Shown here piece by piece: positions 1-9,302 of a stretch of DNA of 64,000 nucleotides. The position numbers were made by a program, and so were the translations under genes. The notes under the pieces were generated by a model that saw only the letters and a program-made list of their open reading frames with translations, was not told the origin of the DNA and made no database searches. The DNA is from Nocardia sp. NBC_01329 (lineage in GTDB: Bacteria; Actinomycetota; Actinomycetes; Mycobacteriales; Mycobacteriaceae). The stretch is from positions 186,001 through 250,000 of the forward strand of contig NZ_CP108381.1 of assembly GCF_035956715.1 (NCBI RefSeq), in the 5' to 3' direction. Position 1 is the first letter of the stretch; each line of letters opens with the position of its first letter.

Positions 1-158
<158 letters not shown>

Positions 159-164
159 ACGAAA

Positions 165-210
165 CCGGCCCATTCGCTCGTGGTGATCCGGCCGCGAACG
201 AATGGGCCGG
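165..210 (+). terminator. Hairpin after guaB
   Basis: The 12-nt arms 165-176 and 199-210 are perfectly complementary (CCGGCCCATTCG and its reverse complement) around a 22-nt loop, seven bases after the guaB stop. No T-tract follows, as is common for actinobacterial terminators. Confidence 0.6.
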
Positions 211-357
211 ATTCCGGTGCGATGCGCGCACCGCGAAAGTGGGACTCCTGTTCCCGGGCGGCCGCACAACGTCGATCCGGGTGTCGCGGGGTCGGCGTGC
301 CTGCCCGTTACTCGGTGTCTGTGACCGTCCGCCGATGACCTCACCCCGGTTCCGCCG

Positions 358-407
358 GGATCTCAGGGGCCTCGACCCCGCGCCGCCGCAGGCGGCGCCG
401 AAAACAC
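358..407 (+). repeat. Fragment of the dispersed palindromic repeat (3' end)
   Basis: This 50-bp stretch carries the tail seen in full copies: a CTCAGGGGCCTCGACC-like block, a GC hairpin (GCGCCGCC, short loop, GGCGGCGC) and GAAAACAC. It closely matches the reverse complement of 56937-56985. No matching left half is recognisable upstream in 211-357, where I see no gene. It lies in the 457-bp gap between guaB and guaB3. Confidence 0.6.
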
Positions 408-486
408 TGTGTAAGGTTTACGTGTAATTACGCGGTTCACCTGGTGAAACCATGACATCGGTGCCCCGTTGCACGGGGCGACACAG

Positions 487-605
487 GGTCTCGGCCCGTT
501 CCGCGTTTCCGCCCTCGGAACGTATGCGCGGCAGGCGCATCGCGGACGGAGAACGTGAGGCCGGGGGGCCCAGACCGCGCGCGCGGCAGCGCGCCATCAA
601 CACAG
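487..605 (+). repeat. Diverged palindromic repeat abutting guaB3
   Basis: The outer stem GGTCTCGGCC (487-496) pairs with 567-576 apart from one mismatch. Inner arms around 498-513 and 542-555 pair partly, and an inner hairpin ATGCGC/GCGCAT sits at the tip. The 3' tail (GC hairpin, then CATCAACACAG) matches the tails of the other copies and runs straight into the AGGAG ribosome site of guaB3. It is a degenerate member of the family at 7118, 52843 and 56935. Its position suggests it forms the guaB3 leader. Confidence 0.5.
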
Positions 606-615
606 GAGTTATTTC

Positions 616-1794
616 GTGCGCGATATGGTCGAGATCGGAATGGGCCGGACTGCCCGCCGAACCTACGGACTGGACGATGTCGATATCGTTCCGTCGCGCC
701 GAACCCGCTCGGCGAGCCAGGTCTCGCTGGCGTGGCAGCTCGACGCCTACCGATTCGATATCCCGTTCCTCACCCATCCCACCGACGCACTGGTTTCCCC
801 GGAATTCGCCATCGAGATCGGGCGGCGCGGCGGGCTGGGGGTCATCAACGGTGAAGGTCTGTGGGCGCGGCACGCCGATGTCGCCAGCAAGATCGAACAG
901 CTGGTGGAGCTCGCCGACAAGGGCAGCTACCAGCGGGCGGTCGCTTTTCTCCAGGAACTGCACGCCGCGCCGATGCAGCCCGATCTCCTCGCCGCCGCGG
1001 TAGCGCAGGTCCGGGCTGCCGGGGTCACCGTCGCGGTGCGGGTGAGCCCGCAGAACGCGCAGAGCCTCACCCCGGGCCTGCTGCGGGCGGGAATCGATCT
1101 GCTGGTAGTTCAGGGCACGATCATCTCGGCCGAACACGTCGGTGCGGGCGAACCGCTGAACCTGAAAACCTTCATCGCCGAACTCGACGTACCGGTTGTC
1201 GCCGGTGGCGTGAGTGATCATCGGACCGCGCTGCACCTGATGCGGACCGGCGCCGCGGGTGTCATCGTCGGGTACGGATCCCAAGAAGGTGCCACCACCA
1301 CCGGGGAAGTCCTCGGAATCGGCGTACCGATGGCCACAGCCATCGCCGACGCCGCCGCAGCCCGTCGCGACTACCTCGACGAGACCGGTGGCCGATACGT
1401 CCACGTCATCGCCGACGGCGATATCAACACTTCCGGCCACCTGGCCAAGGCCATCGCCTGTGGGGCGGACGCCGCCATGCTCGGTGCCCCGCTCGCTTTG
1501 GCCGCCGAAGCCCCTGGCCGCGGTTGGTACTGGCCCTCCGCGGCTGCTCACCCGTCGGTACCGCGCGGCTCACTGCTGTCGCTGGACGAACCCTGGGACT
1601 TCGCCGACGAACTCCTCTCCGGACATGCCTCTCGGCCCGCCACGGTGCGCCCCAGCCTCGAACAGGTACTCACCGGACCCTCCGACGATCCGTTCGGCTC
1701 CCTCAACCTGGTCGGCGGCCTCCGCCGGTCCATGGCCAAGGCCGGCTACTCCGACCTGAAGGAATTCCAGAAGGTCGGGCTCAGCGTGCGGTAG
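616..1794 (+). CDS. guaB3: GuaB3 family IMP dehydrogenase-like protein
   Basis: A 392-residue TIM-barrel protein of the IMPDH/GMP-reductase superfamily. It starts at GTG 616 with AGGAG (604-608) upstream. It matches actinobacterial GuaB3 (Rv3410c type): no CBS domains, N-terminal [16 protein letters not shown], and the later phosphate-binding region around [20 protein letters not shown]. The loop that carries the catalytic cysteine in true IMPDH (GSICTT) reads [14 protein letters not shown], so the nucleophile appears to be absent. The biochemical role of GuaB3 is unsettled and a non-IMPDH function is likely. It sits between guaB and guaA, with a diverged palindromic repeat as leader. Confidence 0.88.
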   Translation: MRDMVEIGMGRTARRTYGLDDVDIVPSRRTRSASQVSLAWQLDAYRFDIPFLTHPTDALVSPEFAIEIGRRGGLGVINGEGLWARHADVASKIEQLVELADKGSYQRAVAFLQELHAAPMQPDLLAAAVAQVRAAGVTVAVRVSPQNAQSLTPGLLRAGIDLLVVQGTIISAEHVGAGEPLNLKTFIAELDVPVVAGGVSDHRTALHLMRTGAAGVIVGYGSQEGATTTGEVLGIGVPMATAIADAAAARRDYLDETGGRYVHVIADGDINTSGHLAKAIACGADAAMLGAPLALAAEAPGRGWYWPSAAAHPSVPRGSLLSLDEPWDFADELLSGHASRPATVRPSLEQVLTGPSDDPFGSLNLVGGLRRSMAKAGYSDLKEFQKVGLSVR

Positions 1795-1851
1795 ACAGAC
1801 CCCCGGTTCGGCCCCTGATGACCGACCTGTGAGGGTCCGCTGGGGCATCAC

Positions 1852-1867
1852 TAGAATCACGCGGGTG
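1852..1867 (+). promoter_or_regulatory. Probable leaderless promoter of guaA
   Basis: TAGAAT (1852-1857) lies seven bases before GTG 1865 and no Shine-Dalgarno sequence separates them. This is the spacing expected if transcription begins at the start codon. The same arrangement recurs at several other genes here. No clear -35 is visible. Confidence 0.45.
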
Positions 1868-3436
1868 ACGTATTCCCAGAGGCCCGTTCTTGTCGTCGAC
1901 TTCGGTGCGCAGTACGCGCAGTTGATCGCCCGCCGGGTCCGGGAGGCGAGTGTCTACTCCGAGGTGGTACCGCATACCGCCACCGTTGCCGAGATCGCGG
2001 CGAAGCAGCCGCTCGCGGTGATCTTGTCCGGCGGCCCCTCGAGTGTGTATGCCGACGGTGCGCCTGCGCTCGATCCGCGGCTGTTCGATCTGGATGTGCC
2101 GGTCTTCGGGATCTGTTACGGGTTCCAGGCCATGGCGCAGGCGCTGGGCGGGACCGTCACCAATACCGGGACGCGGGAGTACGGGCGCACCGAGCTCGAT
2201 ATCGACGGTGGTCTGCTGCACGAGGGGCTGCCAGGAGTGCAGCCGGTGTGGATGAGTCACGGGGACGCGGTCACCGACGCGCCGGCGGGGTTCGAGGTCA
2301 CCGGTACGACGGTGGGTGCGCCGGTCGCGGCGTTCGAGAACCGGGCGCGGAAGCTGGCGGGCGTGCAATATCACCCCGAGGTGCTGCATTCGCCGCATGG
2401 GCAGCAGGTGCTGAGCCGGTTCCTGCACGAGATGGCGGGTATCGCACCGAGTTGGACGCCGGCCAATATCGCCGAGGCCATGATCGGGCAGGTTCGTGAG
2501 CAGATCGGGGACAAGCACGCGATCTGCGCTCTGTCGGGCGGCGTGGACAGCGCGGTGGCGGGCGCCCTGGTGCAGCGTGCCATCGGCGACAGGCTTACCT
2601 GTGTTTTCGTCGACCACGGTCTGTTGCGTGCCGGAGAGCGGGAGCAGGTGCAGCGGGATTTCGTGGCGGCCACCGGTGCCCGGCTGGTCACTGTGGACGC
2701 GGTGGACAAGTTCCTGGGCGAACTGAAGGGGGTCACCGACCCCGAGGAGAAACGCAAGATCATCGGCCGTGAGTTCATCCGCTCCTTCGAGGACGCGGTG
2801 GCCGAGGTCGTCGGTGAACAGACGGCGGGCGAAACGACGCCGACCGTCGAGTTTTTGGTCCAGGGCACGTTGTACCCGGACGTGGTGGAGTCCGGTGGCG
2901 GCAGTGGTACCGCGAACATCAAATCGCACCACAATGTGGGCGGGCTGCCCGAGGACCTCGAGTTCGAACTCGTCGAACCGCTGCGGCTGCTGTTCAAGGA
3001 CGAGGTCCGGGCGGTCGGCCGGGAACTCGGACTTCCGGAGGAGATCGTGGCTCGCCAGCCGTTCCCGGGGCCGGGTCTGGCGATCCGGATCATCGGCGAG
3101 GTCACCGAGGACCGCTTGCGCACGTTGCGGCAGGCCGACGCCATCGCGCGTGAGGAACTGACCGCGGCCGGCCTGGACGGACAGATCTGGCAGTGCCCGG
3201 TGGTACTGCTCGCGGATGTGCGCAGTGTCGGTGTCCAGGGCGACGGCCGCACCTACGGGCATCCGATCGTGCTGCGGCCGGTGTCGAGCGAGGACGCGAT
3301 GACCGCGGACTGGACCCGGTTGCCCTACGAGGTGCTGGAACGGATCTCCACCCGGATCACCAACGAGGTCGCCGAGGTCAACCGAGTGGTATTGGACGTG
3401 ACGAGCAAGCCGCCGGGCACCATCGAATGGGAGTGA
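1865..3436 (+). CDS. guaA: GMP synthase (glutamine-hydrolysing)
   Basis: Converts XMP to GMP using ATP and glutamine ammonia; cytosolic. The N-terminal class I amidotransferase domain has the nucleophile in [10 protein letters not shown] (Cys84) and the partner histidine in QYHPEV. The ATP-pyrophosphatase domain has the PP-loop LSGGVDSAV. The C-terminal dimerisation domain ends in the conserved TIEWE. GTG 1865 gives 523 residues, close to the roughly 525 usual in mycobacteria; an in-frame GTG at 1829 would add twelve residues with no homologue. The 3' end is convergent with a small membrane-protein gene across a 13-bp hairpin. Confidence 0.96.
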   Translation: MTYSQRPVLVVDFGAQYAQLIARRVREASVYSEVVPHTATVAEIAAKQPLAVILSGGPSSVYADGAPALDPRLFDLDVPVFGICYGFQAMAQALGGTVTNTGTREYGRTELDIDGGLLHEGLPGVQPVWMSHGDAVTDAPAGFEVTGTTVGAPVAAFENRARKLAGVQYHPEVLHSPHGQQVLSRFLHEMAGIAPSWTPANIAEAMIGQVREQIGDKHAICALSGGVDSAVAGALVQRAIGDRLTCVFVDHGLLRAGEREQVQRDFVAATGARLVTVDAVDKFLGELKGVTDPEEKRKIIGREFIRSFEDAVAEVVGEQTAGETTPTVEFLVQGTLYPDVVESGGGSGTANIKSHHNVGGLPEDLEFELVEPLRLLFKDEVRAVGRELGLPEEIVARQPFPGPGLAIRIIGEVTEDRLRTLRQADAIAREELTAAGLDGQIWQCPVVLLADVRSVGVQGDGRTYGHPIVLRPVSSEDAMTADWTRLPYEVLERISTRITNEVAEVNRVVLDVTSKPPGTIEWE

Positions 3437-3441
3437 CATCG

Positions 3442-3473
3442 AATCGGCCGGACCTGTGCGGGTCCGGCCGATT
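3442..3473. terminator. Bidirectional terminator after guaA
   Basis: Perfect 13-bp stem (3442-3454 with 3461-3473, AATCGGCCGGACC) and six-base loop, followed by CTTT, between convergent guaA and the gene ending at 3501. Confidence 0.75.
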
Positions 3474-3500
3474 CTTTCGGCCAGGTCTCCGGCAGGTCTG

Positions 3501-3770
3501 TCAGCGGCGTCTCCGGGGCGAGACGACCAGCACCAGACCGACCACGATCGCGACTGTGACGATGATCCAGCCGATCGGGACCATGGTCGTGAGTTCCCAG
3601 CGGCCGGCCCCGACCATCGCCCAAACACTGAGTACGAGTGCCAGCAGACCGGCGAAGAACAGTCCGGGGGAGAAGCCGCCGCGTCGCCCCGACGGGGTGA
3701 AGGTGGGATCCTGCACGCGTCCGCACGCCCCACGCCGGCCGGGTCGGTGACTCGTCTGCTGTTCAGCCAC
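3501..3770 (-). CDS. Small two-helix membrane protein coupled to PspC gene
   Basis: An 89-residue protein with a basic N-terminus and two hydrophobic segments (FFAGLLALVLSVWAMV and WIIVTVAIVVGLVLVV) separated by a short polar loop, ending in a run of arginines. I chose GTG 3770 because GGAGG (complement of 3777-3781) stands at ideal spacing and the start overlaps the upstream stop by eight bases (3763-3770), which implies translational coupling. No catalytic motif is visible. Its operon position suggests a membrane partner of the PspC/LiaF-like protein. That role is inference. Confidence 0.7.
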   Translation of the reverse strand: MAEQQTSHRPGRRGACGRVQDPTFTPSGRRGGFSPGLFFAGLLALVLSVWAMVGAGRWELTTMVPIGWIIVTVAIVVGLVLVVSPRRRR

Positions 3771-5286
3771 GGCGCACCTCCGCATTGCCCATCTGTACGT
3801 GCACATTCAGATTCAGGATCGGTGCGTCGCCGCCGGGCCCGGTCAGACCGTCGGGGCAGCTCGTCTCACCCATTCGGACGGCGCAATCGGTGCGTACGTT
3901 CATGTTCTCGGGCACCAGGACGACCGCCTCACCCATCTGCACGTCGACATCGACCGTTTTGTCCCCGGTCAGGTCGATACCGCGCAGGTCGAGCGTGCCC
4001 GACCCCATGGTGACCTTGTACTCCGGTCGTATTTCGGTGGCCGAAGCCGGAGCCCAGGTGCGGTCGCCCATGGTCGAATTGTCCAGGTCCACCGGCCCGA
4101 TCACCGCGGCCAGCAGGACGAAGGCAGCCAGGGGCACGGTCACCAGGAGCAGCCCGTGCCCGCGGCGCCGGAAGGAACCGAGCACCAGCCCCAGCGCGAC
4201 GACCGCCAGCGCGATCGCGGCGATGCGGCCCGGCGTCATCCATTCGACTCCGGCCACAGCCGCCGCGCCGGCGCCCGCTGCGGCGAGGACTGCGAGCCCG
4301 AGCACGACCGGGGTGAAACGGGACCGTGGGCGTTGCTCGTCGGCCGGTGCGACCATCGTGCGGGCCGGAGCCGGTTCGGGAAGATCCCAGGCCAGCGGGG
4401 CGGCACCCAGCGGATCCCAGGAGGGCGGGGTGCGGGTTTCGAACCGTTCGGTGCCGGGCTTGCTCATATCGATCGTGGCGCCGGTGGCCGGGGATGGGCC
4501 GTGGTCGCCCGAAGGTGCGGCAGTATCGTCGGCCGGGCCCGCGAGCTGCTCGGTTCCGGTGCCGATCGAGTGGCCAGTGGTCGCGTTGCCGCTCTTGGTC
4601 AGCAGCGGGCGACTCTGCTGCGGTCGCTCACCGGTGGGTTCCGCGGGGCTGTCGCCGGAATCGGCGGGCTGCTGCGGCCCGGCGGCCGGGGGATCGGGGG
4701 TATAGCGGTCCGGCAGTCTCGTGTACGGCGTGTAGATATCGGAGGTCGCGTGGGGGTCGACTCCGCCCTGCGGGAACATGGCGCCCGGATATCCGGTCGT
4801 ACCCGGATTGCCCAGTGACTGTGGCTCGAACATCCCGGGCGGCAGTGGCGGCGGTTCGGGGGAGCGCATATGTAGCATCCACCAGGCGGCGAGCATGAGC
4901 GCGAGCGCGATGACCCCGGACCCGCCGAGCCCGATACCCACCGGGCCCATCGTGCTCACCGCGATCGCCAGCGCCACGATCAGCACGATCGTCTTGGTCT
5001 GATTCTGTGGTTGCCGGTCTCCGCGGGTGAGCGACTCCGCCATCGAACCACCGCCCCCGGGTTCCGGGAAAAGAAGCCATCCGGCGAGGTAGAGCACGAT
5101 TCCGGCACCACCGAAAATGGTGGACACCACGAAGGCCACCCGCACCAGCACCGGATCCACCCCGTAGCGATGGCCGAATCCCGCCGCGACTCCGGCGATC
5201 GGGCCCCGCCGGGGCAGCCGAACCGGCCGTGTCTGCCACATCTGCTGGAGCTGATCACCGAAGCTCGTTCTCGTCATGGATCCCAT
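3763..5286 (-). CDS. PspC-domain, LiaF-like membrane protein
   Basis: About 507 residues from ATG 5286; ATG 5277 is an equally possible start. A PspC domain occupies roughly residues 25-85 (GVAAGFGHRYGVDPVLVRVAF and a transmembrane helix). Further membrane helices and a long Pro/Gly/Thr-rich stretch follow (about 150-290), then two to three more helices. The C-terminal domain has repeated beta motifs (VTMGSGTLDLRGIDL, VQMGEAVVLVPENMNV, VHVQMGNAEV) typical of LiaF-like/DUF4097-type sheets. PspC and LiaF families act in sensing or buffering cell-envelope stress. It is divergent from a kinase carrying the same PspC domain, so the two probably form one signalling unit. Confidence 0.8.
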   Translation of the reverse strand: MGSMTRTSFGDQLQQMWQTRPVRLPRRGPIAGVAAGFGHRYGVDPVLVRVAFVVSTIFGGAGIVLYLAGWLLFPEPGGGGSMAESLTRGDRQPQNQTKTIVLIVALAIAVSTMGPVGIGLGGSGVIALALMLAAWWMLHMRSPEPPPLPPGMFEPQSLGNPGTTGYPGAMFPQGGVDPHATSDIYTPYTRLPDRYTPDPPAAGPQQPADSGDSPAEPTGERPQQSRPLLTKSGNATTGHSIGTGTEQLAGPADDTAAPSGDHGPSPATGATIDMSKPGTERFETRTPPSWDPLGAAPLAWDLPEPAPARTMVAPADEQRPRSRFTPVVLGLAVLAAAGAGAAAVAGVEWMTPGRIAAIALAVVALGLVLGSFRRRGHGLLLVTVPLAAFVLLAAVIGPVDLDNSTMGDRTWAPASATEIRPEYKVTMGSGTLDLRGIDLTGDKTVDVDVQMGEAVVLVPENMNVRTDCAVRMGETSCPDGLTGPGGDAPILNLNVHVQMGNAEVRRG

Positions 5287-5436
5287 GGTCCGCTCGGAAT
5301 ACCGGCGCGCGCATCGGGGGGAACCCTGAAGTTGATCCGGAAAACCTCCTGAGCACCGTCGATGAGGGCGGTCGACCCGGATATCAGGGTGTTTCCCCAT
5401 GGCTGCCGCAGGCGGTCCCGTGCCAGTATCGAGGGT

Positions 5437-6891
5437 ATGTGCCCGTTCGGACCTGCCTTCTACACGCGGGGGGCCGCTGCCGGGTCCGGGGCGGTTCCCG
5501 GTACCGACACACCACGGCTCGTACGCCGCTCCGGCGGCCGGATCGTGGGCGGGGTGGCCGGCGGTATCGCCGACCATCTCGGTATCGACGTGCTCAAGGT
5601 GCGGATGGTGTTCGTCCTGCTGGCCGCGCTGGCCGGGGCCGGAATAGTCGCGTACGGCCTGCTGTGGATCTTCACCCCCGACGGTGCCGATTCCGGGCGC
5701 CCGTCGGGCACCGAACGCCGGCAGGCGATCGGCTTGGCGCTGCTCGGCCTGGGTTTGTCGGTGGCGGTGTCGTGGGCGTTCAGCGGGGCGGCGGCCCGGG
5801 TGATCGCGCCGCTCGTGGTGATCGCGGTGGGCGCGGCGCTGGTATGGCGGGAATACGATGCCGACGGTCCGCGGTCGCTGGTCGGGATGCCGGCGAAACC
5901 GTCGATGGTGACCTGGTCGCGGATCATCGCGGGCGTGACGCTGGTGGTCACCGGCCTCGCCGTGGTGGTGCTGTCGCAGGTGGACTGGGGTTCACTCGGC
6001 TCGGCGTTGCTGGCGGTGGCCGCCACCCTGATCGGGGTGGGTCTGCTGACCGTTCCGCTGGGCCTGCGGCTGATGCATTCGCTCAATGCCGAACGCGCCG
6101 CCCGAATCCGCAATGAGGAACGTGAGGAAATAGCATCCCACCTGCATGATTCGGTTTTGCAGACGCTGGCGCTGATCCAGCGTCAGGCCGGCGATCCGCA
6201 GGAAGTACTGCGGCTGGCACGCAGTCAGGAACGCGAACTGCGCCGTTGGCTGTTCGCCGATTCCGGGCCGGCCGAATCCAGTCTGGCCGCCGCCCTGCGC
6301 ACGATCGCCGGTGAGGTGGAGGATCAGCACGGGGTGAAGGTCACGCCGGTGACGGTGGGCGATGTGGCGATGGACGGGGCGGAGCGCGGTTCCGGCCTGC
6401 CGAAGGAACATTTCACCGCAGTCCTGGGCGCCACCCGGGAGGCCCTGGTGAACGCCGCGAAACACGCCGGCGTCGCCGATATCGACCTGTTCGCCGAGGC
6501 CGAACCGCACCAGGTCAGTGTGTTCGTTCGCGACCGCGGCGCCGGTTTCGATCCCGAGTCCGTCCCGGAGGACCGGCACGGGCTGGCGCGTTCCATTCGC
6601 GCCCGGGTCGAGCGACGCGGGGGCACGGTGGAGATCGTCTCGGAGTCCGGGCGGGGTACCGAGGTACGTATCATCATGCCGCGCAGCGATTCCGGGACCT
6701 CCGAACCTGAGGATTCGGCGAACGGCGTCCGGGACGAGGCGGCGAGTGCCGCTGCCACGGAGGTTTCCGGACCTGCCACGATCGCCGGGGCGGACGGGCT
6801 CTCCCGTGAACGGACAGGTTCCGGTGCGGTTGTCACTGCCGGGACGCATCGGGCTGCCGCGGACCCGGCGCGCCCGTACGGTCACCGCTGA
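5437..6891 (+). CDS. PspC-fused sensor histidine kinase (NarL/LiaS class)
   Basis: ATG 5437 follows GAGGG and gives 484 residues. Order: PspC domain with a membrane helix (about residues 25-85), four more hydrophobic helices (about 95-205), a HisKA_3 dimerisation segment with phospho-acceptor His237 in LHDSVLQTL, and a HATPase_c domain (N-box TREALVNAAKHAG, G-box DRGAGFDPESV, later ESGRGTEVRI). The C-terminal tail of about 65 residues is low-complexity. It should autophosphorylate in response to membrane signals and pass phosphate to the LuxR-type regulator at 7256. It shares a 150-bp divergent promoter region with the PspC/LiaF-like gene. Confidence 0.9.
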   Translation: MCPFGPAFYTRGAAAGSGAVPGTDTPRLVRRSGGRIVGGVAGGIADHLGIDVLKVRMVFVLLAALAGAGIVAYGLLWIFTPDGADSGRPSGTERRQAIGLALLGLGLSVAVSWAFSGAAARVIAPLVVIAVGAALVWREYDADGPRSLVGMPAKPSMVTWSRIIAGVTLVVTGLAVVVLSQVDWGSLGSALLAVAATLIGVGLLTVPLGLRLMHSLNAERAARIRNEEREEIASHLHDSVLQTLALIQRQAGDPQEVLRLARSQERELRRWLFADSGPAESSLAAALRTIAGEVEDQHGVKVTPVTVGDVAMDGAERGSGLPKEHFTAVLGATREALVNAAKHAGVADIDLFAEAEPHQVSVFVRDRGAGFDPESVPEDRHGLARSIRARVERRGGTVEIVSESGRGTEVRIIMPRSDSGTSEPEDSANGVRDEAASAAATEVSGPATIAGADGLSRERTGSGAVVTAGTHRAAADPARPYGHR

Positions 6892-6892
6892 T

Positions 6893-6908
6893 GGGCCCCT
6901 CGGGGCCC
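6893..6908 (+). terminator. Short GC hairpin after the kinase
   Basis: GGGCCCC-TC-GGGGCCC, a 7-bp perfect stem starting at the last codons/stop region of the kinase gene. It may separate kinase and regulator transcription. The rest of the 364-bp gap to 7256 shows no gene; its second half is the palindromic repeat. Confidence 0.35.
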
Positions 6909-7117
6909 GGCCGATTTCGATCGCGTCGCCGTGTGCCCCCGCGTACTGCCGGTGCGCCGCCGACCGGCATACGGACTCGGCCACGGCCGGCTGCCGCGAC
7001 GGTCGCCGCGAGTCCGATTCGCCGGTGCCCGAGCTGCCGCCACACCGCACCTGGAACGATGGGCCGCACAATAGTTACCGATAACGCCCCGTCCGCCCCG
7101 GTCGCCCACCCGGCGCC

Positions 7118-7265
7118 GAGTCTTACGAGGCCCACAGAGGTCGAGGCCCGTCCCGCCGTTGCGCGCCCGAAGCGCATGCGCCGAAGGCGCGAGTCTCGGG
7201 CGCGCAACGGCGGGACTTTCCGGGGCCTCGACCCCGCGCCGCCGAAGGCGGCGCCATGAACACAG
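7118..7265 (+). repeat. Palindromic repeat copy A, leader of the response regulator
   Basis: Left end GAGTCTTACGAG (7118). Outer stem 7139-7148 with 7224-7233 (GGTCGAGGCC/GGCCTCGACC, perfect). Inner stem 7150-7170 with 7196-7216, 21 bp perfect. Loop 7171-7195 is 25 nt and contains the palindrome GCGCATGCGC. A trailing hairpin pairs 7236-7243 with 7247-7254, then the tail reads ATGAACACAG. The loop is base-for-base identical to that of copy B at 52896-52920 although the arms differ. The ATG of the tail is the first possible start of the downstream regulator. Confidence 0.9.
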
Positions 7266-7912
7266 CGAGGTTGAGTGTGCGGGTTTTTCTGGTGGACGAT
7301 CACGCCGTCTTCCGGTCCGGTGTGCGGGCCGAGTTGAGCCGGGAGACGGATATGGAGGTCGTCGGGGAGGCAGGCGGTGTGGTCGAGGCCGTGGCGGGGA
7401 TCAACAGCGCGAAACCCGATGTCGTACTGCTCGATGTGCATATGCCCGAGGGGGGCGGCGTGGCCGTATTGCACGGTATCGACAGTGGGCCGGTATGTCT
7501 GGCGTTGAGCGTGTCCGATGCCGCCGAGGATGTGATCGCGGTGATCCGCGCCGGTGCCCGGGGCTATGTGACCAAGACGATTTCCGGGGCCGAACTGGCC
7601 GACGGGATCCGCCGGGTGGCCGGGGGTGATGCGGTGTTCAGTCCGCGGCTGGCCGGTTTCGTGCTGGATTCGTTCACCGGGAAGTCGCCGGTGCCCGAGC
7701 CGCCGCTGGATCCGGAACTCGATTCGCTGACACCGCGCGAGCTGGAGGTTCTGCGGCTGCTGGCCCGTGGTTACACCTATCGGGAAATCGCCGAGAAACT
7801 GTTCATCTCGGTGAAGACGGTGGAGACCCACGCCTCGAATGTGCTTCGCAAAACCCAGCAGTCCAACCGGAACGCGTTGACACGCTGGGCGCATCGGCGG
7901 CGTATCGACTGA
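7256..7912 (+). CDS. LuxR/NarL-family response regulator
   Basis: A 218-residue two-component regulator. The receiver domain has FLVDDHAVFRSGV at the N-terminus, phospho-acceptor Asp in VVLLDVHMPEGG (residue 60 from ATG 7256) and Lys in GYVTKTISG. The C-terminal LuxR HTH (LTPRELEVLRLLARG ... SVKTVETHASNVLRK) binds DNA. Two starts are possible: ATG 7256, formed by the tail of the upstream repeat, or GTG 7277, which has GAGG six bases upstream and removes seven unneeded residues. It is the likely partner of the PspC-fused kinase, from which it is separated by repeat copy A. Confidence 0.9.
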   Translation: MNTARLSVRVFLVDDHAVFRSGVRAELSRETDMEVVGEAGGVVEAVAGINSAKPDVVLLDVHMPEGGGVAVLHGIDSGPVCLALSVSDAAEDVIAVIRAGARGYVTKTISGAELADGIRRVAGGDAVFSPRLAGFVLDSFTGKSPVPEPPLDPELDSLTPRELEVLRLLARGYTYREIAEKLFISVKTVETHASNVLRKTQQSNRNALTRWAHRRRID

Positions 7913-7923
7913 CGCGCCGGGTC

Positions 7924-9081
7924 TCAGGGGCGGGCGGGGTCGTGCAGGCCGCGGACCGAGCGGGTGACGGTGAATTTCCGGTTGCGGCCCATCACGTCGG
8001 TGCGCCCGACCATCCGTTCGACCATCGTGCGATGGTTGAGATGGTTGTTGTACACGGTCCACAGTTCGCCGCCGGGGCGCAGCACCCGGCCGGTCTGGGT
8101 GAACATCTTGATGGCCGATCCGGTGTGCACGGCCGCGCCGACATGGAACGGTGGGTTGCATACGACCAGGTCGGCGCTGTTGTCGGGAGCGCCGGACATG
8201 GCGTCGTCGCGGACCACCCGGACCTGATCGGTGACCTGATTGGCGGCGGCGGTGGCGGTGGCCGAAGCGACGGCGGCGGCGGATTGGTCGGTGCCGACCA
8301 CAGTGAGGCCGGGCCGGGATCGGGCGAGGGCCACAGCCAGTATCCCGGTGCCACAGCCGAGGTCGACGGCGTCGCGGGCGTCGGGCTTCATGGCCCGTAG
8401 GTGTTCCAGTAGGAAGCGGGTGCCGATATCGAGGCGGGTGCCGGAGAACGCCGCACCGTGGGCGACGACGTCGATACCGAGTTCGCCGATGTGCTCGTGC
8501 AGCGGAAATTGGGACTCGCCCACCGGTTTCGGGCCGCTGACCAGCAGAGTGCGCGATTTCTGTCGACCGCGGCTGGCCCGTACCTCGGAGAACGATTCGG
8601 CCAGTACGTCGTTCATGGCCTTGGTGAGGTATTTGTCGCGGCCGCCGGCGATGACGCGGACTCCGGGATGGGCGTAGCGGGCGACGGCCTCGGCGATTTC
8701 GGCCAGACCGGCCAGTACCCGCGGCAGCCGCAGCAGTACGACGGTTACGCCGCCGAGCAGGTTTTCGTCCAGTGGGTGTGCCGTGTAGCGGTCGGCCAGT
8801 CCGAGGGCGCGGGCGTTGGCCGCCAGGGCGAGTTCGCCGGTGAGCAGGTCCTGGTGCACCCGGATTCCGTGCAGGTCGTGGGCTGCGGCCGCGCCGAGGG
8901 TGAGGGCGCCGTATCCGTCGCCGATCACGGCGACGGTTTCCCGGGCGGCGGCGGCTTCGGCCAGGGCGACGGCTGCCACGTCGAGAATCAGGCGGTCGGC
9001 GGCATCGACGGCATACAGATTGGCGGCCTCCACATCCGGATAGCGGCGCAACCTTCCCAATAGGTCCTCCACGTCTCGCAC
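7924..9081 (-). CDS. RlmG/RsmC-like rRNA (guanine-N2)-methyltransferase
   Basis: A 385-residue class I SAM methyltransferase with duplicated Rossmann halves, as in RlmG/RsmC. The degenerate N-terminal half ends with KSRTLLVSGPKP. The C-terminal catalytic half has motif I AVDLGCGTGILAVALA, acidic GTDQSAAAVASA, and the N2-guanine/N6-adenine motif NPPFH. The expected role is N2-methylation of a guanine in rRNA, but the target cannot be assigned from sequence. It starts at GTG 9081 and is convergent with the response regulator, with only 11 bp between stops. Confidence 0.78.
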   Translation of the reverse strand: MRDVEDLLGRLRRYPDVEAANLYAVDAADRLILDVAAVALAEAAAARETVAVIGDGYGALTLGAAAAHDLHGIRVHQDLLTGELALAANARALGLADRYTAHPLDENLLGGVTVVLLRLPRVLAGLAEIAEAVARYAHPGVRVIAGGRDKYLTKAMNDVLAESFSEVRASRGRQKSRTLLVSGPKPVGESQFPLHEHIGELGIDVVAHGAAFSGTRLDIGTRFLLEHLRAMKPDARDAVDLGCGTGILAVALARSRPGLTVVGTDQSAAAVASATATAAANQVTDQVRVVRDDAMSGAPDNSADLVVCNPPFHVGAAVHTGSAIKMFTQTGRVLRPGGELWTVYNNHLNHRTMVERMVGRTDVMGRNRKFTVTRSVRGLHDPARP

Positions 9082-9302
9082 GCGACAAGTGTGCTAGATC
9101 GTTGCGGTGGCCCGCCGACCACCCCGTCGGATCCGTCCGTGCCCGGCGGCGTCCGGCTCTCCGGTCCGGCTCCGGCTGTATCGCGCGGCAGATCCGGGCT
9201 CCTCGGTCATCGGGCCCGTGACCGGTGCACGTGCCCCCCGTGGCACACCGGAGGAGCGTGTATTCCCGCAGGACAGCAGCCACGGCGGTTAGCATCGGCC
9301 CT

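Noticed and set aside
1781-3733. A very long open frame antisense to guaA (about 650 codons), and similar long antisense frames at 6833-9709 and 21181-22182
   Set aside because: Long shadow frames are expected in high-GC DNA. Their codons do not favour G/C at third positions, and they lie opposite genes with clear homology.
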